Below, in pieces: positions 1-8,974 of a stretch of 64,000 nt of DNA. The stretch covers positions 992,001 through 1,056,000 of the forward strand of contig NZ_JBNNIX010000001.1 in NCBI RefSeq assembly GCF_050269735.1. Reading direction: 5' to 3'. The notes beneath the pieces are model-generated. The model did not search any database, was not told where the DNA came from, and saw nothing but the letters and a program-made list of their open reading frames with translations. The translations under genes were made by a program, and so were the position numbers. Each line of letters opens with the position of its first letter. Position 1 is the first letter of the stretch. The stretch comes from Paenisporosarcina sp050269735 (GTDB lineage: Bacteria > Bacillota > Bacilli > Bacillales_A > Planococcaceae).

Positions 1-39
1 ATAAAAAAATTTAGAGATATATCGGGGGAAATACATTTT

Positions 40-540
40 ATGAAATTGAAGTCATTTGTAGCTAAGTTTATAACCGCATGTACTATGGCAACAATTTTGG
101 TAACTGCTCCGTTATCAATTCAAACTGAAGCGGCAGGTTCAATTGAATCTAAAGAACTTATCAGTGTAGCTAATAATTTAATTGGAACAAAGTATGTATA
201 TGGTGGAACTACTGCAAAAGGTTTTGATTGTTCTGGATTTATTGGTTATGTGTATAAAGAACTTGGTTTAAATTTACCAAGGACTTCTGCTGGTATGTAT
301 GCTACAGGAACAAAAGTTTCCTATGATAATCTGCAACCAGGAGATCTTGTTTTTTTCAATACATCCGGTAGAGGGGTTTCACATGCCGGGATATATATTG
401 GAGCTGAAAAGTTTGTTCATTCTTCATCCAGTAAAGGTGTTTCCATTGCAAGATTAGATGATCCTTATTACTGGGGCGCAAGATATATAGGCGCAAAACG
501 TGTTGCTTCAGTCAATGTAGTTGCAGCTGCAAAAAAATAA
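40..540 (+). CDS. Secreted NlpC/P60 endopeptidase, single domain
   Basis: A 166-residue secreted NlpC/P60-family protein, expected to cleave peptide bonds in peptidoglycan stem peptides outside the cell. Residues 1-31 form a signal peptide (basic start, hydrophobic core, small residues near QTEA-AG). The rest is one catalytic domain with Cys64 in FDCSGF, His115 in SHAGIY and His127 in FVHSSS as the likely triad. The ATG is preceded by GGGGGAA at 9 nt. It carries no binding domain, unlike the related protein at 3387. Its neighbours are slaP and secA2, so secretion through the accessory Sec route is possible but not shown. Confidence 0.9.
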   Translation: MKLKSFVAKFITACTMATILVTAPLSIQTEAAGSIESKELISVANNLIGTKYVYGGTTAKGFDCSGFIGYVYKELGLNLPRTSAGMYATGTKVSYDNLQPGDLVFFNTSGRGVSHAGIYIGAEKFVHSSSSKGVSIARLDDPYYWGARYIGAKRVASVNVVAAAKK

Positions 541-548
541 GTACCCAT

Positions 549-586
549 AAACCGTTTTGTTGTCGAGGACATCAAGACGGTTTTTT
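549..586 (+). terminator. Rho-independent terminator after the NlpC/P60 gene
   Basis: Arms AAACCGT and ACGGTTT pair across a longer loop and a run of six T follows. It lies just behind the stop codon at 540. Confidence 0.6.
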
Positions 587-631
587 CTATGTTATAATTA
601 TTTGTGAATTACATAGGGAAGGATGAATGAA

Positions 632-1447
632 GTGGAAAATAAAACTTATAAAACCGAACTGGACTTCAATGACTCTTGGGAATTGGTTTCTCAAGAAAAA
701 TATGTATTCCAATTTTTTCATCAGCAATTAACTGATCTTGAAGCCAATCAAATACATATTCACGGTGTCAAACTATATAAAACAGAAAAAGGCATGGTTA
801 TAACTGGTCTTCTTAGACATTCTCTAGCCAAAAATGTAATGTTTGACCAAGTTACTCTAATTGTTAAAAATGAAAAAGGTATAGAGCTTGCCAAAAAAAC
901 TTTCGACATGGAATTATTCGGTGAACTGGGTCCACAAAAGGCTAGACCGTGGAAATTTGCTTTTGAAGACGAGCATGTACTTGTTCCACTTGATGAAATT
1001 GAGGACCAAATGGCTTTTGAATTACTTTTTGAACACCATGAGAAGGTGGTCAGGAATTTCACTTTGTTGTTGGACGAAAATTGGGAAATGAGCTTGTCCG
1101 AGGAGCAAAAAGAATTTGTGTCCAAGGTAGTTTCCTCACTAGATCCAATCAAAGTAAATGAGGTATCCGTTACCGGTTTTCATTTAAATGAAACGCCAGA
1201 AAATGTTAATATCTTCTTGCTGGTGCGAAATGCTTTTTCACAGACGTTAACCATTGACAATCTACCATTACAGTTATTCGATGCTAGAGGGGATTTGATA
1301 AGCAAACTTGGTTTTCCAATAGGGAAATTCCAAATTCCTGCACACCAAGCTCGTCCTATCAGTCTTTCGTTCTCAAGAGAAAACTTTTTAGTTGATAATC
1401 CAGATTTTACAAGTTTTACAATAGAACTTGTTCCACAACAATTATAA
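632..1447 (+). CDS. slaP: Accessory Sec system S-layer assembly protein (SlaP-like)
   Basis: About 271 residues, no signal peptide and no membrane segment, so probably cytoplasmic. It contains two copies of one domain: the first around IHIHGVKLYKTEKGMVITGL, the second around VNEVSVTGFHLNETPENVNI, each ending in a K/PxQARPxxxxF stretch. This tandem architecture is that of the SlaP family, which works with SecA2 in Bacillus anthracis to export S-layer proteins. secA2 lies 3 kb downstream on the other strand. An ATG at 623 sits directly on the ribosome site, so the in-frame GTG at 632, 8 nt behind GGAAGGA, is the better start. Confidence 0.82.
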   Translation: MENKTYKTELDFNDSWELVSQEKYVFQFFHQQLTDLEANQIHIHGVKLYKTEKGMVITGLLRHSLAKNVMFDQVTLIVKNEKGIELAKKTFDMELFGELGPQKARPWKFAFEDEHVLVPLDEIEDQMAFELLFEHHEKVVRNFTLLLDENWEMSLSEEQKEFVSKVVSSLDPIKVNEVSVTGFHLNETPENVNIFLLVRNAFSQTLTIDNLPLQLFDARGDLISKLGFPIGKFQIPAHQARPISLSFSRENFLVDNPDFTSFTIELVPQQL

Positions 1448-1458
1448 GCAACAAAATA

Positions 1459-1497
1459 AACGAAAATGTTCTGTAACAATTGCATTTTCGTTTTTTT
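1459..1497 (+). terminator. Terminator after slaP
   Basis: Perfect 10-bp arms AACGAAAATG / CATTTTCGTT with a 14-nt loop, followed by seven T. Confidence 0.8.
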
Positions 1498-1571
1498 ATG
1501 CATTTTATTTGAGGTATTTTTAAGTATATGATTTATCAAGATCAATTATACGAGTATTGAGGTTAATCATA

Positions 1572-1614
1572 AGAAAAAAGCAGCGATATTCGAAAAATAC
1601 GAATATCACTGCTG
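1572..1614 (-). terminator. Terminator of the SbsC-like gene (minus strand)
   Basis: Arms GCAGCGATATTCG and CGAATATCACTGC (one mismatch) lie 35 nt beyond the minus-strand stop. On that strand a run of T follows. Confidence 0.75.
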
Positions 1615-1648
1615 TAATTAAAATTGAATTAGCTTATAAGTTTAATTA

Positions 1649-2725
1649 CTACTCTGCATCTAATGATTCAAAGTATTTCCAGTTTCCAGTCTGATCTTTT
1701 TTCAAAATGTAACTCTTAGATACTGAAAATTCCTGTTGATCGATAGTTATTTTTTGATCTTGGACCACAAGTGCTTCCCCGTTGCTTATATATACAATCT
1801 CTAAACCCAGTGTCTCATATACCACATCAAATTCTTTAAATGATGTTTCTATGTTTTCTTTAAGTTCTAGGTAACCAGGAAATTCTTCACTATATAAGCT
1901 AAAGGTTAAATCTAGGTTTTCTTGGTTTGCGTAGTCAGTGGACTTTTTGAAAAAATCACCTATTTCTATTTGTTGTGCTAGGAAATTAGGTTCTTTACTT
2001 ATACTTTCTTTATAAGAATCGTAAAGGTCAAAATAGATTTTATCATTTTCTACGGAATCTAATAGCGTAATTAATTTTTCAACGTGTTTCTCAACAGTTT
2101 CTTTTTTTGCTTTATTTGTAATCAATTGATCTAGTGTATCTAATTGCATTTTGGCAGTAATTACGTTTTGAGTAGAATTGAGTGCTCTTATTCCAGGAGT
2201 TTTGTAATTAGTTAATATTGCTTCACGTGTCGATTTACCATAAACACGATATAACAAGGCTGCTTGCTTTCGAATTTCGCTAGACAACTCATGATAACTG
2301 TTTTCAGTTAAATCAGCTGTTGGATCAGTCGCAAATAACTTATTTAATTGATTGCTTTTATCGACAATTTTCTTGCCTGAAGTAATGGCATCAATGTAAC
2401 CCATTGCACGTTTATAATGTATTCCAACATTCTCTTCTAAGCGCTTATCCAACACCGCTTTATCTTTTGCACTTACATTGGCAATTTCTTTCTTTGCAGT
2501 TAAGTATGCATTTTTTGTTGAATTAAAAACTTTCATATCTGGATATTTGATTTCCTTCGTGAGTTCCACAGATATTTGCCATTTCAAAGCTCCAGCATGT
2601 TGTTCAGCTGTTTTCACAAGAGCCTCTGCTTTAGTCGTTGAAGCTGCGTTCACTTCTGTGAATGGTGTGAAGATACTTGCTCCAATAATACCAAAAGCCA
2701 ATGTAACTGATAAAATTTTATTCAT
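1649..2725 (-). CDS. Secreted SbsC-like protein with SCWP-binding-type N-terminal region
   Basis: 358 residues with a signal peptide (about 1-28, ending VNA-AS), then a helical region. The stretch LLYRVYGKSTREAIL closely resembles the segment LDRVYGKTTRDLLR that I recall from the N-terminal domain of Geobacillus stearothermophilus S-layer protein SbsC. The preceding order (YPD motif, YIDA, SSEIRKQAALL) also matches that domain. In SbsC this region binds the secondary cell wall polymer. The protein is far shorter than an S-layer protein and ends in a small beta-rich region, so it is more likely a wall-attached accessory protein. The link to SbsC is from memory and needs a profile search. It is divergent to the NlpC/P60 gene at 3387. 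Confidence 0.65.
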   Translation of the reverse strand: MNKILSVTLAFGIIGASIFTPFTEVNAASTTKAEALVKTAEQHAGALKWQISVELTKEIKYPDMKVFNSTKNAYLTAKKEIANVSAKDKAVLDKRLEENVGIHYKRAMGYIDAITSGKKIVDKSNQLNKLFATDPTADLTENSYHELSSEIRKQAALLYRVYGKSTREAILTNYKTPGIRALNSTQNVITAKMQLDTLDQLITNKAKKETVEKHVEKLITLLDSVENDKIYFDLYDSYKESISKEPNFLAQQIEIGDFFKKSTDYANQENLDLTFSLYSEEFPGYLELKENIETSFKEFDVVYETLGLEIVYISNGEALVVQDQKITIDQQEFSVSKSYILKKDQTGNWKYFESLDAE

Positions 2726-3032
2726 TGTTTGCCCCCATTTGGAAGATTCATAAAACTTCCTAATAATAAACCTTATTTAGAATAGTATATTTCGAAAGTT
2801 TTGTCTATTGAATTTAAATGCTATCTTGTAGTTGTAAAAAACGATTTGCTTTTCAATGGTACTTTAAGAAATTATACGTATTATATTTTTTAGTTTGGAA
2901 ATAATAAGCATATGACGTTCCATAAAGAGAATATAGATAGAGGGGCTTAAGTTTTCTGAATTCGGATTTTCGTTCTTTCAATTAAACAGCATACCTTTGT
3001 TTGTTGGGATTGATTATAAAGGGGGTAATCTT

Positions 3033-3116
3033 ATGGAGAGTCACAAAGTATTAATAGAAGTAATCGTTGGGATTGTCCTTGTGATTGTGGCAGTTTTATT
3101 AAACATAGATATTTAA
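3033..3116 (+). CDS. Putative 27-residue membrane peptide
   Basis: ATG at 3033 stands behind a strong AAGGGGGT ribosome site with good spacing. It encodes 27 residues: a short polar start (MESHK), then an unbroken hydrophobic stretch rich in V, I and L, ending NIDI. This is one membrane span. The 660-nt interval between 2726 and 3386 contains no other plausible gene. I do not recognise a family. Small size means it could be chance, but ribosome site plus transmembrane composition favours a real small protein. Confidence 0.5.
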   Translation: MESHKVLIEVIVGIVLVIVAVLLNIDI

Positions 3117-3355
3117 TCTTTATATTAAGTCATTAGATAGGAATAAATGACTCAAAAAGAAGTGGATTCTATTTGATCTCTAGTCGATGATAATATCCAT
3201 TTATTACATAATGTTATTTTAAAAATTTTATATAACCAAGTTGCAATACAAAAATAAAGCAAAATAATTTTTGTTATCAAAATGTAATATTTCTTAATAT
3301 AAATGAAAAATTAAACAACTACTATATGTGTTAACCTTTAGGGAGTGATTTAAAT

Positions 3356-3373
3356 ATGAAATTAATTTCCTGA
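3356..3373 (+). other. Possible five-codon leader (MKLIS) before the NlpC/P60 gene
   Basis: ATG at 3356 follows AGGGAGTGA at good spacing and is closed by TGA at 3371-3373. That stop overlaps the TGAGGTGA ribosome site of the next gene. Translation coupling is possible; chance cannot be excluded. Confidence 0.3.
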
Positions 3374-3386
3374 GGTGAATGTTTTA

Positions 3387-4088
3387 ATGTTGAAAGTAAA
3401 AATGTTTTGCAGTTTGATTATTCTGTTCTCCGTGTTAACATTTTCATCTGGTGCACAAGCAGCAGACTCGTCAAATAAAATTATTGACTATGCCGATAAT
3501 TACATAGGAACTCCATATCAATATGGCGGAACTACTCCGACAGCATTTGACTGTTCAGGTTATATTACATACGTGTTTAGAAAATTCGGGATAAATTTAC
3601 CAAGAACGACAGCAGATATTTACAAAGTAGGTCAAAGCGTAAGTAAAAGTAATTTAATGCCAGGAGATATCGTGTTCTTTCAAACGGTAAAGGCAGGTCC
3701 TTCACACGCAGGAATTTATGCAGGAAATAATCAATTTATTCATACGAGCACGTCTAGAGGCGTCCGTTTTGATAACATTAATGATTCTTATTGGGGACCA
3801 AAGTACTTAGGTGCAAAACGTGTAGCCTCAACTTCAGTATTAAGTGCTACATCGGGTATTACTTTAAGTACAAAACCTGGTCAAATAGGAGAAATTGTTG
3901 TTACAAAAAACATCAACCTATGGAAACGTGATGCAAATAATAAATTATTATATGTACGTGTGTTAAAAGTAGGGGAAAAATACCGAGTTTATAAAAAAGA
4001 CAATTTATATGGCGGACAATACGGATTAGGCGCTAATATGTATATTACAAATATGCCTGCTCACATAAAATATACCCCATTACAATAA
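3387..4088 (+). CDS. Secreted NlpC/P60 endopeptidase with C-terminal surface module
   Basis: 233 residues from ATG 3387, which has GAGGTGAA at about 7 nt (a GTG at 3375 overlaps that site). The signal peptide ends near AQA-AD. The catalytic domain holds Cys56 (FDCSGY), His107 (SHAGIY) and His119 (FIHTST). After about residue 155 comes a 70-residue module with GQIGEIVV, INLWKR, YRVYKKDN and GGQYGLGANMYIT. The same module recurs in the proteins at 8975 and, more diverged, at 34959. It is probably a surface-binding SH3-like unit. The catalytic half is close to the protein at 40, suggesting duplication around slaP. Confidence 0.9.
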   Translation: MLKVKMFCSLIILFSVLTFSSGAQAADSSNKIIDYADNYIGTPYQYGGTTPTAFDCSGYITYVFRKFGINLPRTTADIYKVGQSVSKSNLMPGDIVFFQTVKAGPSHAGIYAGNNQFIHTSTSRGVRFDNINDSYWGPKYLGAKRVASTSVLSATSGITLSTKPGQIGEIVVTKNINLWKRDANNKLLYVRVLKVGEKYRVYKKDNLYGGQYGLGANMYITNMPAHIKYTPLQ

Positions 4089-4098
4089 CTGTAAACCA

Positions 4099-4133
4099 AA
4101 AGGATGTCGATTAATTAATCGACATCCTTTTTT
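4099..4133 (+). terminator. Perfect-palindrome terminator after the NlpC/P60 gene
   Basis: AAAAGGATGTCGATTA pairs fully with TAATCGACATCCTTTT, and a T run follows. Confidence 0.8.
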
Positions 4134-4170
4134 TGATGTGCAAATAAAATGATAGCTACACTATGTAATA

Positions 4171-4214
4171 TAAAACAAAAGAACCAACGATTAAATTTAA
4201 TTAATCGTTGGTTC
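4171..4214 (-). terminator. Terminator of secA2 (minus strand)
   Basis: GAACCAACGATTAA pairs with TTAATCGTTGGTTC. On the minus strand a T-rich tail (TTTTGTTTTA) follows. It lies 10 nt beyond the secA2 stop. Confidence 0.75.
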
Positions 4215-4223
4215 AAAGGGTAA

Positions 4224-6581
4224 TTATTTTTCTGTATTTGAATGCAATGAAATTTGAAGTGCTGAACGAATAATCGTACGGAAGAAGGTTTGTAACATTG
4301 TATTAAAGTCTTCCAAAGCATCAAATGAATACAAGCGGTATGGATCTTCTTGCGCATAGCCTCTAACTGCAATTCCTTCTCTTAAGTAATGCAGTTGATC
4401 GAGATGACCGATCCATGAACGATCTAATGTTTCAATGTACATTTGCTGGATAGCCTTCCATATTTCATCGTCAGGGCTAATAGTTTCGAGTTTTTCTAAT
4501 ACTTGTTTGTAAATTGATTTTAATCTTCCAACGTTGTCTTCAGACACTATTGATTCTTTTGAAGAGTTATCTAAAAGTAAAGAGAGAATTTTATACTCAT
4601 CGATAATTGCATTAATGAGTGAAGTATTCTGGTCTTCATTTGCGTTTAGCTCTGGACTTTCCTCTACTATATGAGCAATACGTTCTTCAATCGCATTTTT
4701 AACTAATGCCATCATATTCGAAGAAATAAGTGCCTTTTCTCTATATTGATACATGACGCGTTGTTGATCGTTGTTTACTTCATCAAGTTTCAGAAAATGA
4801 TTGCGAGAAGAGAAGTGAGATCCTTCAACAACTTCCTGGACTTTGTATGAGAACTTTGAAGGATTAGGTGATAGGACCAAACCATCTTCATTAACCTTTA
4901 CTTTTTTCAAGTACCTTGCAAATTCTTCCTCGTCATAATTGTAGAACAGTTCGTCTTCCAGAGAAATGATGAATTGTGTTGAGCCTGGATCACCTTGACG
5001 GCCACTGCGACCCCGTAATTGCATATCAATTCGAGCACTATTATGTAATTCGGTTCCAATAATGTGTAGACCACCTAATTTTGTTACTTCTGGTGATAGA
5101 AGAATGTCCGTACCACGTCCGGCCATGTTCGTGGCCAACATCACTTGACTTAGTTGACCTGCTTCGGAGATAATCTTTGCCTCATCCTCCACGGTCTTTG
5201 CATTAAGAATTGAGTGATTAATATTTTTTTCTTTCAAATAGGAAGAAAGTTTTTCAGATTGTTCAATAGAAGTCGTTCCGATTAATACTGGACGCTTTGT
5301 TGCGTGAATTTTCTCCACTTCTTCCACAATTTTTAGGATTTTTTGTTCGTATGTTTTGTATACAAGTGTATCCAAATCCATTCGTTTGTTTTCCTTATTG
5401 GTTGGAATGACAGTAACACGCAAATGATAAGTTTCCCAGAATTCGTTTTTAGACGGTAGAGCACTTCCGGTCATGCCGGCAATTTTCTCATATAATCTAA
5501 AGTAATGTTGAATCGTTACGGTTGCTTGAGTACTATTTTCTTCTTTTAATGAAACATTTTCTTTTGCCTCAATGGCTTGGTGAAGACCATCACTGTACGT
5601 TCTGCCATCCATGATCCGACCGGTATATGGATCGACAATGAGAATTTTACCGTCTTTCACAATATAATCAACATCTTTTCGCATAATCACTTTTGCTCGC
5701 AAAGATTGCATGGCAATATGCATGAACTCACGATGCTCTGCATCATAAACATTCTTCAACCCAAAAGTTGCTTCTAATCGATCGGCACCCATATCTGTGA
5801 TTACAACCTGCTTAGTCTCTGGGAAGTACTCATATTCTTTTCCTTCTGTAAAAGATGAAACGGCCATAGCCATGATTGGAAATAAGTTTAAAGCACTATC
5901 TGATTTTCCAGCAATGATGAGAGGAGTTCTAGCCTCGTCAATTAAAATACTATCAACCTCATCTATTAATGCATAAAAGAGTGGTCGTTGAACTAACTCG
6001 GCTTTATCTTTGACAAGATGATCTCTTAAATAATCAAATCCGAATTCAGTTCCAGTCCCATATGTAATATCACATTGATAGGACGCTTGTTTTTCAACAG
6101 TTGTGTTTCCTGCAGCATTCAAACCGACTGTTAAACCTAAAAATTCAAATAGGGTGCGCATTTGTCTATAATCTCGAGATGCTAAGTATTCATTAGCGGT
6201 GATGACATGTACACCTTTTCCATATAGGGCCATGATATAGACAGGTAAGGTTGCTACTAATGTTTTACCTTCACCCGTTTGCATTTGAGCAATTTGAGAT
6301 TGGGTCAAAACTGCTCCACCCATTAATTGTACATCGTAATGACGTAGACCTAATACCCTCTTAGATGATTCGCGAATGACTGCAAATCCTAAAGGGATTA
6401 TTTCCTCCAACTGTTTACCCTCTGATAATAATGCCTTTAATTCTTCTGTATACTGCCTTAATTCGATATCTGATTTTAAAGATATTTCATTTTCCAAAGC
6501 ATTTATTTTTCGAACAATCTTTTTCAGCTGGTTCAGCTCGATCGTTTCCCCTGAAAGCATTTTCTTAATAGACACAAACAT
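4224..6581 (-). CDS. secA2: Accessory Sec translocase ATPase SecA2
   Basis: 785 residues. DEAD-type motor with Walker A MQTGEGKT (Lys106), DEVDSILIDEARTPLI, and the helicase signature NMAGRGTDI followed by QLRGRSGRQGDPG. It is shorter than the housekeeping SecA at 47187 and lacks the C-terminal zinc motif CPCGSGKKFKNCHG, as expected of SecA2. It drives export of a subset of surface proteins through SecYEG. The start at 6581 is chosen because GGGAGAATGG precedes it; an upstream ATG lacks a site. slaP lies nearby. The housekeeping secA in the same window makes the paralogy clear. Confidence 0.93.
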   Translation of the reverse strand: MFVSIKKMLSGETIELNQLKKIVRKINALENEISLKSDIELRQYTEELKALLSEGKQLEEIIPLGFAVIRESSKRVLGLRHYDVQLMGGAVLTQSQIAQMQTGEGKTLVATLPVYIMALYGKGVHVITANEYLASRDYRQMRTLFEFLGLTVGLNAAGNTTVEKQASYQCDITYGTGTEFGFDYLRDHLVKDKAELVQRPLFYALIDEVDSILIDEARTPLIIAGKSDSALNLFPIMAMAVSSFTEGKEYEYFPETKQVVITDMGADRLEATFGLKNVYDAEHREFMHIAMQSLRAKVIMRKDVDYIVKDGKILIVDPYTGRIMDGRTYSDGLHQAIEAKENVSLKEENSTQATVTIQHYFRLYEKIAGMTGSALPSKNEFWETYHLRVTVIPTNKENKRMDLDTLVYKTYEQKILKIVEEVEKIHATKRPVLIGTTSIEQSEKLSSYLKEKNINHSILNAKTVEDEAKIISEAGQLSQVMLATNMAGRGTDILLSPEVTKLGGLHIIGTELHNSARIDMQLRGRSGRQGDPGSTQFIISLEDELFYNYDEEEFARYLKKVKVNEDGLVLSPNPSKFSYKVQEVVEGSHFSSRNHFLKLDEVNNDQQRVMYQYREKALISSNMMALVKNAIEERIAHIVEESPELNANEDQNTSLINAIIDEYKILSLLLDNSSKESIVSEDNVGRLKSIYKQVLEKLETISPDDEIWKAIQQMYIETLDRSWIGHLDQLHYLREGIAVRGYAQEDPYRLYSFDALEDFNTMLQTFFRTIIRSALQISLHSNTEK

Positions 6582-6829
6582 ATTCCATTCTCCCAACATC
6601 TTTGAAATTCTGACATTATTATACCATGTTAGAAGAATCATGTCTTTTTACTGAAAATATGAAGAAAATTTATCACAATTTAAGAAATAGCTAAGGTGAA
6701 TTTGCTTTCATTCTACTAATTAGTTGAGACTCTAACAATTACACTTTTTGGTTAATTCTACCTAATTTGCAATTTTCAAATCATTCTTTATACATAACAT
6801 GGTAAACTATAGAAAAAAGGGGAGTGTTT

Positions 6830-8971
6830 ATGAAAAAATTATGGTTTGTGCTTTTTTTACTACTCATGATTTCGACAGTTTCACCCGCGTATGCAGACGA
6901 AACGATACTGATGGAGGAAGAAAATGAATGGCTTGAGGACCTGGTATTAGAAAATGACGAATTAGATACACAAGTGGGATTTGAAGAAATAGGACCAATG
7001 ATTTATAAGTCTTCAGCAATTACTTCGAAAATCGCTTCGGATTCAAATGGAAATACTTACATTTACTACATCATGCACGGAACTCCTACTGCTTTAACTG
7101 TAGTTGACTATTATTCAAAAGAAATTTTGGATACATACATTCTTGAAGATTCAAAAAGTGCATGGGGTTTGGAAGTTGATCAAGATGGCGTCTTATGGGT
7201 TGGAGGGACAGGAGACACAATAATTTATAGCTATAATCCAGACACGAAAGAATTTATTACTCATCTTAACCCATTTACAAATAAGAGTGATACATCAATT
7301 CAAGATATGGTTATTATAGATCGACAAATTTATCTAACATCGGCCTATGGTGGTTCCCTTGTTTCATTTAATACAGAAACTGAAGAAGTGAGAGATTACG
7401 GTCAGATTAGAAAAAGACGAAATTTCTTAAAATCAGTTGCAGCGGATTCTAATTCAGAAGATATATTTTTGAGTGTTGGATCACCTATCGATTTGTTGGT
7501 AGGGGATAAAGCTTCGGGCAACTTCAAATCTTTCTTACCATCAAAGTATATGGGGGAGAAATATGCCCAAGATTTAATTTTAACTGAAAATCATGTCATT
7601 GCTCGTTTGTATCCTACAAATTTGGCTGTGGTGTTTGATCGTCAAACACTCAAACAGGTTGGAGAATTTGAAATTAACTCTCGTACTTTATCGAACGTTT
7701 CACCAACTGGAAATGAAGTATATTACACATTAAAAGGTCAATTGATGAAATACAGTTTGGATTCATTGACCGCTACTGAATTACAGGTACATCTGCCGAA
7801 AGGCACAGAAGGGGTCACATTCGATTTTGTGAAGAAAGAAATTATAAATGAGGAAGAGGAAGAAGTTATTTCAGAATTACCGGAAGAAATGAATCTCGTG
7901 GAAGATACTATCGAATCTGATGAAGAGGTTCCAATGGAGTGGATTATCTCAGGGATGGTTGACAATAATGGCCAAACTTTCGATTATGATATCACGACCG
8001 GTGTTATGGAATATAATCAATTTGTTCTACCAGCACAACCAGTCGAACTTTACACAATCACTTCGAGTGAAGACGGAAAAACTATTTATACCAATGGATA
8101 TATGTCCGGTGGCTTAGGGATTTTGGACGTGGATTCTCTTGAAAAAGAACTTTACACAGAGATCAGTCAGATTGAATCAATGGTTGAAATTAACAAGAAA
8201 TTATATATAGGAGCGTATCCGTTATCACGATTGCTTGTTTATGATCGAAGCGTGAATTGGTCTGCTACTAATCCAACCAGACTCATTAGTTTGAAATCAT
8301 ACGGTCAAGAAAGAACTACTGCCGTCGCTTCCATTAATAACGGGAAGGACGTTGTGTTTGGCACTTTACCGGATACCGGTGTAAACGGAGGAGCGCTAGC
8401 ATTTTACAATGTTGAAAGCGGGAAATTCCAAATTCATGAAAATTATATATATAACCAAAGCATTGTATCTTTAGTAGAAAGAGATCAAGAAATATTTGGT
8501 GGAACTTCCATTCACGCTAATCAAGTCACAAACCCGCGTGGTGCTCGACTATTTGTAGCCAATAAATATAAACCTGATTTAATCAAGTATATTCATCTGC
8601 CATTTAAGTCAAGTATGATTACCAGTTTAATAGTAGACCGTGAGAATCGTATCTGGGGTATGGCAGATGGGACGCTATTTTCTTATAAAGACGAATGGAA
8701 AGAAATACAATCTGTAGAATTACTACCACTTATTTCTGGTAAATTCCGCAATGCTACCATTATTGAAGGGGAAGATCACTATCTTTATGGAAGTGTAGAG
8801 GGTAAATTTTTCAAGGTGAATAAAGATACTTTGGAAGTTACATGGATTAAGAATGAAGGAGTCTATGGCTTGGCTAAAGACTATCACGGAGATTTCTATT
8901 TTTACAATGGAAGTAAGTTATGGAAATACACAATTGAAAAAAACCGTAAAGCGGAAGAAACAAAGGAGTAA
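6830..8971 (+). CDS. Secreted beta-propeller-like protein
   Basis: 713 residues starting with signal peptide MKKLWFVLFLLLMISTVSPA and cleavage near AYA-DE. It then carries an acidic stretch and many beta-strand repeats of the type WGLEVDQDGVLWVGG, SIQDMVIIDRQIYLTS and TSLIVDRENRIWGMADG, typical of a Vgb/YVTN/SMP-30-like propeller. A glutamate-rich insert (about residues 350-370) splits two propeller halves. Function is unknown; such domains bind ligands or act as lyases. ATG 6830 is used because AAGGGGAG lies 5 nt upstream. It is followed after 3 nt by the glycosidase gene, so the two form an operon. Confidence 0.75.
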   Translation: MKKLWFVLFLLLMISTVSPAYADETILMEEENEWLEDLVLENDELDTQVGFEEIGPMIYKSSAITSKIASDSNGNTYIYYIMHGTPTALTVVDYYSKEILDTYILEDSKSAWGLEVDQDGVLWVGGTGDTIIYSYNPDTKEFITHLNPFTNKSDTSIQDMVIIDRQIYLTSAYGGSLVSFNTETEEVRDYGQIRKRRNFLKSVAADSNSEDIFLSVGSPIDLLVGDKASGNFKSFLPSKYMGEKYAQDLILTENHVIARLYPTNLAVVFDRQTLKQVGEFEINSRTLSNVSPTGNEVYYTLKGQLMKYSLDSLTATELQVHLPKGTEGVTFDFVKKEIINEEEEEVISELPEEMNLVEDTIESDEEVPMEWIISGMVDNNGQTFDYDITTGVMEYNQFVLPAQPVELYTITSSEDGKTIYTNGYMSGGLGILDVDSLEKELYTEISQIESMVEINKKLYIGAYPLSRLLVYDRSVNWSATNPTRLISLKSYGQERTTAVASINNGKDVVFGTLPDTGVNGGALAFYNVESGKFQIHENYIYNQSIVSLVERDQEIFGGTSIHANQVTNPRGARLFVANKYKPDLIKYIHLPFKSSMITSLIVDRENRIWGMADGTLFSYKDEWKEIQSVELLPLISGKFRNATIIEGEDHYLYGSVEGKFFKVNKDTLEVTWIKNEGVYGLAKDYHGDFYFYNGSKLWKYTIEKNRKAEETKE

Positions 8972-8974
8972 GAA

